Shown one piece after another: positions 63,595 to 64,000 of a stretch of DNA of 64,000 nucleotides. The position numbers were made by a program, and so were the translations under genes. The stretch is from Acinetobacter vivianii (lineage in GTDB: Bacteria; Pseudomonadota; Gammaproteobacteria; Pseudomonadales; Moraxellaceae): contig NZ_BMDR01000001.1 in the NCBI RefSeq assembly GCF_014635885.1, positions 1 to 64,000 on the forward strand. Direction: 5' to 3'. A model generated the notes under the pieces. The model saw only the letters and a list, made by a program, of their open reading frames with translations, had not been told where the DNA came from and made no database searches. Within the stretch, counting starts at the first letter, position 1, and each line of letters opens with the position of its first letter.

Positions 63595-63828
63595 ATGAGT
63601 GATTTTGTGTTGAAAATTATTAATGAATGGCGTGTAGCCAAAGCCAGTAATGGCAATGAAATTTGTGTGCAAATTATCCCGATGAAACGTCAACAGAATA
63701 CGTTGAATGGTTTTAAATGGGTAGAAGTTGGAAAGAAGATCCAGCTAGAATCCGGTCAGGAAATTGACTTTAATCTAGATGGCAAAAGTTTCTATACCGA
63801 TGTTAATCAGCTTTATCGATTAATATAG
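63595..63828 (+). CDS. uncharacterised small protein
   Basis: About 77 residues. It has no signal peptide or membrane segment, a mixed helix and strand pattern, and ends in GKSFYTDVNQLYRLI. I recognise no domain. The region before the ATG has only weak ribosome-site character; an in-frame TTG lies four codons earlier. It sits alone between the initiator tRNA and a cold-shock gene on the same strand. Confidence 0.55.
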   Translation: MSDFVLKIINEWRVAKASNGNEICVQIIPMKRQQNTLNGFKWVEVGKKIQLESGQEIDFNLDGKSFYTDVNQLYRLI

Positions 63829-63935
63829 ATAGTTTACGCACTTGAAGTATCTATTTGTTAAAGATAGATTGAGTTAGATCAATATTAAAAATTTGATTTA
63901 ACTCATAAATGAACAAAGTTTAAAGGTTTAAAAGT

Positions 63936-64000
63936 ATGTCTGATACAGTTACTGGTACTGTTAAGTGGTTTAACGAAACTAAAGGTTTTGGTTTCATTCA
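63936..64000 (+). CDS. cold-shock protein, N-terminal part
   Basis: The first 21 codons of a CspA-family protein, cut by the window end. The sequence reads TVTGTVKWFNETKGFGFI, which contains the RNP1-type nucleic-acid-binding motif KGFGFI. These small beta-barrel proteins bind single-stranded RNA and DNA as RNA chaperones. AAAGG lies upstream of the start. Whether it is cold-induced cannot be judged, because the upstream region shows no long structured leader that I can define. Confidence 0.93.
   Translation, partial: MSDTVTGTVKWFNETKGFGFI

Overview
The window is a contiguous piece of a low-GC (about 40%) gammaproteobacterial chromosome. Protein-level similarity recalled from known families, the gene neighbourhoods and the mandelate pathway composition all point to Acinetobacter. 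No replication origin, phage, insertion sequence or CRISPR array was recognised. Most of the window is ordinary core genome in short operons separated by clear intrinsic terminators.

Layout. 1-5.2 kb: the end of ahpF, a large lipase-like lipoprotein, a TPR lipoprotein and the dnaE-trmJ-cysE operon, which runs right to left up to 8.7 kb. 9.1-13.3 kb: an AlaA-type aminotransferase with an extra N-terminal domain, then msrB-gpx and an AraC regulator with a LysE exporter. 13.3-21.5 kb: an RND efflux pump with its adaptor, a divergent Lrp/LysE pair and a TonB-dependent receptor. 21.5-26.6 kb: purT-glnD-dapC. 26.7-31.6 kb: a broken tautomerase gene, small secreted or lipoprotein genes, a Crp-type regulator divergent from a DUF962 membrane protein, and ychF. 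31.7-38.2 kb: a right-to-left organosulfur operon with two SfnB-type flavoproteins, a luciferase-like monooxygenase and a MetQNI-type importer. 38.5-42.1 kb: GST, an Lrp regulator, yebC, an acyltransferase and tRNA-Ile2.

42.1-51.3 kb is an accessory-looking catabolic cluster directly downstream of tRNA-Ile2. It encodes a LysR regulator, benzoylformate decarboxylase, a D-lactate-dehydrogenase-family flavoprotein (probably D-mandelate dehydrogenase), (S)-mandelate dehydrogenase, benzaldehyde dehydrogenase and an aromatic acid transporter. Together these would import both mandelate enantiomers and convert them through benzoylformate and benzaldehyde to benzoate. Beyond it lies a perfect ten-copy octanucleotide repeat.

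51.9-57.6 kb is a chaperone-usher fimbrial operon (major pilin, chaperone, usher, tip adhesin) followed by a very small pilin-like protein gene. A stem-loop sits at the predicted 5' end of the pilin mRNA. 58-64 kb returns to core functions: bioB, queG, nnr, ruvC, initiator tRNA and the start of a cold-shock gene.

No wholly new defence or mobile system was convincing. The best leads are the AlaA fusion, the mandelate cluster with its Dld-type enzyme, the octanucleotide repeat, the mini-pilin, the pilin leader hairpin, the importer-linked sulfur operon and the inactivated tautomerase. All functional calls rest on reading the sequence and on recalled family knowledge; no database search was run.
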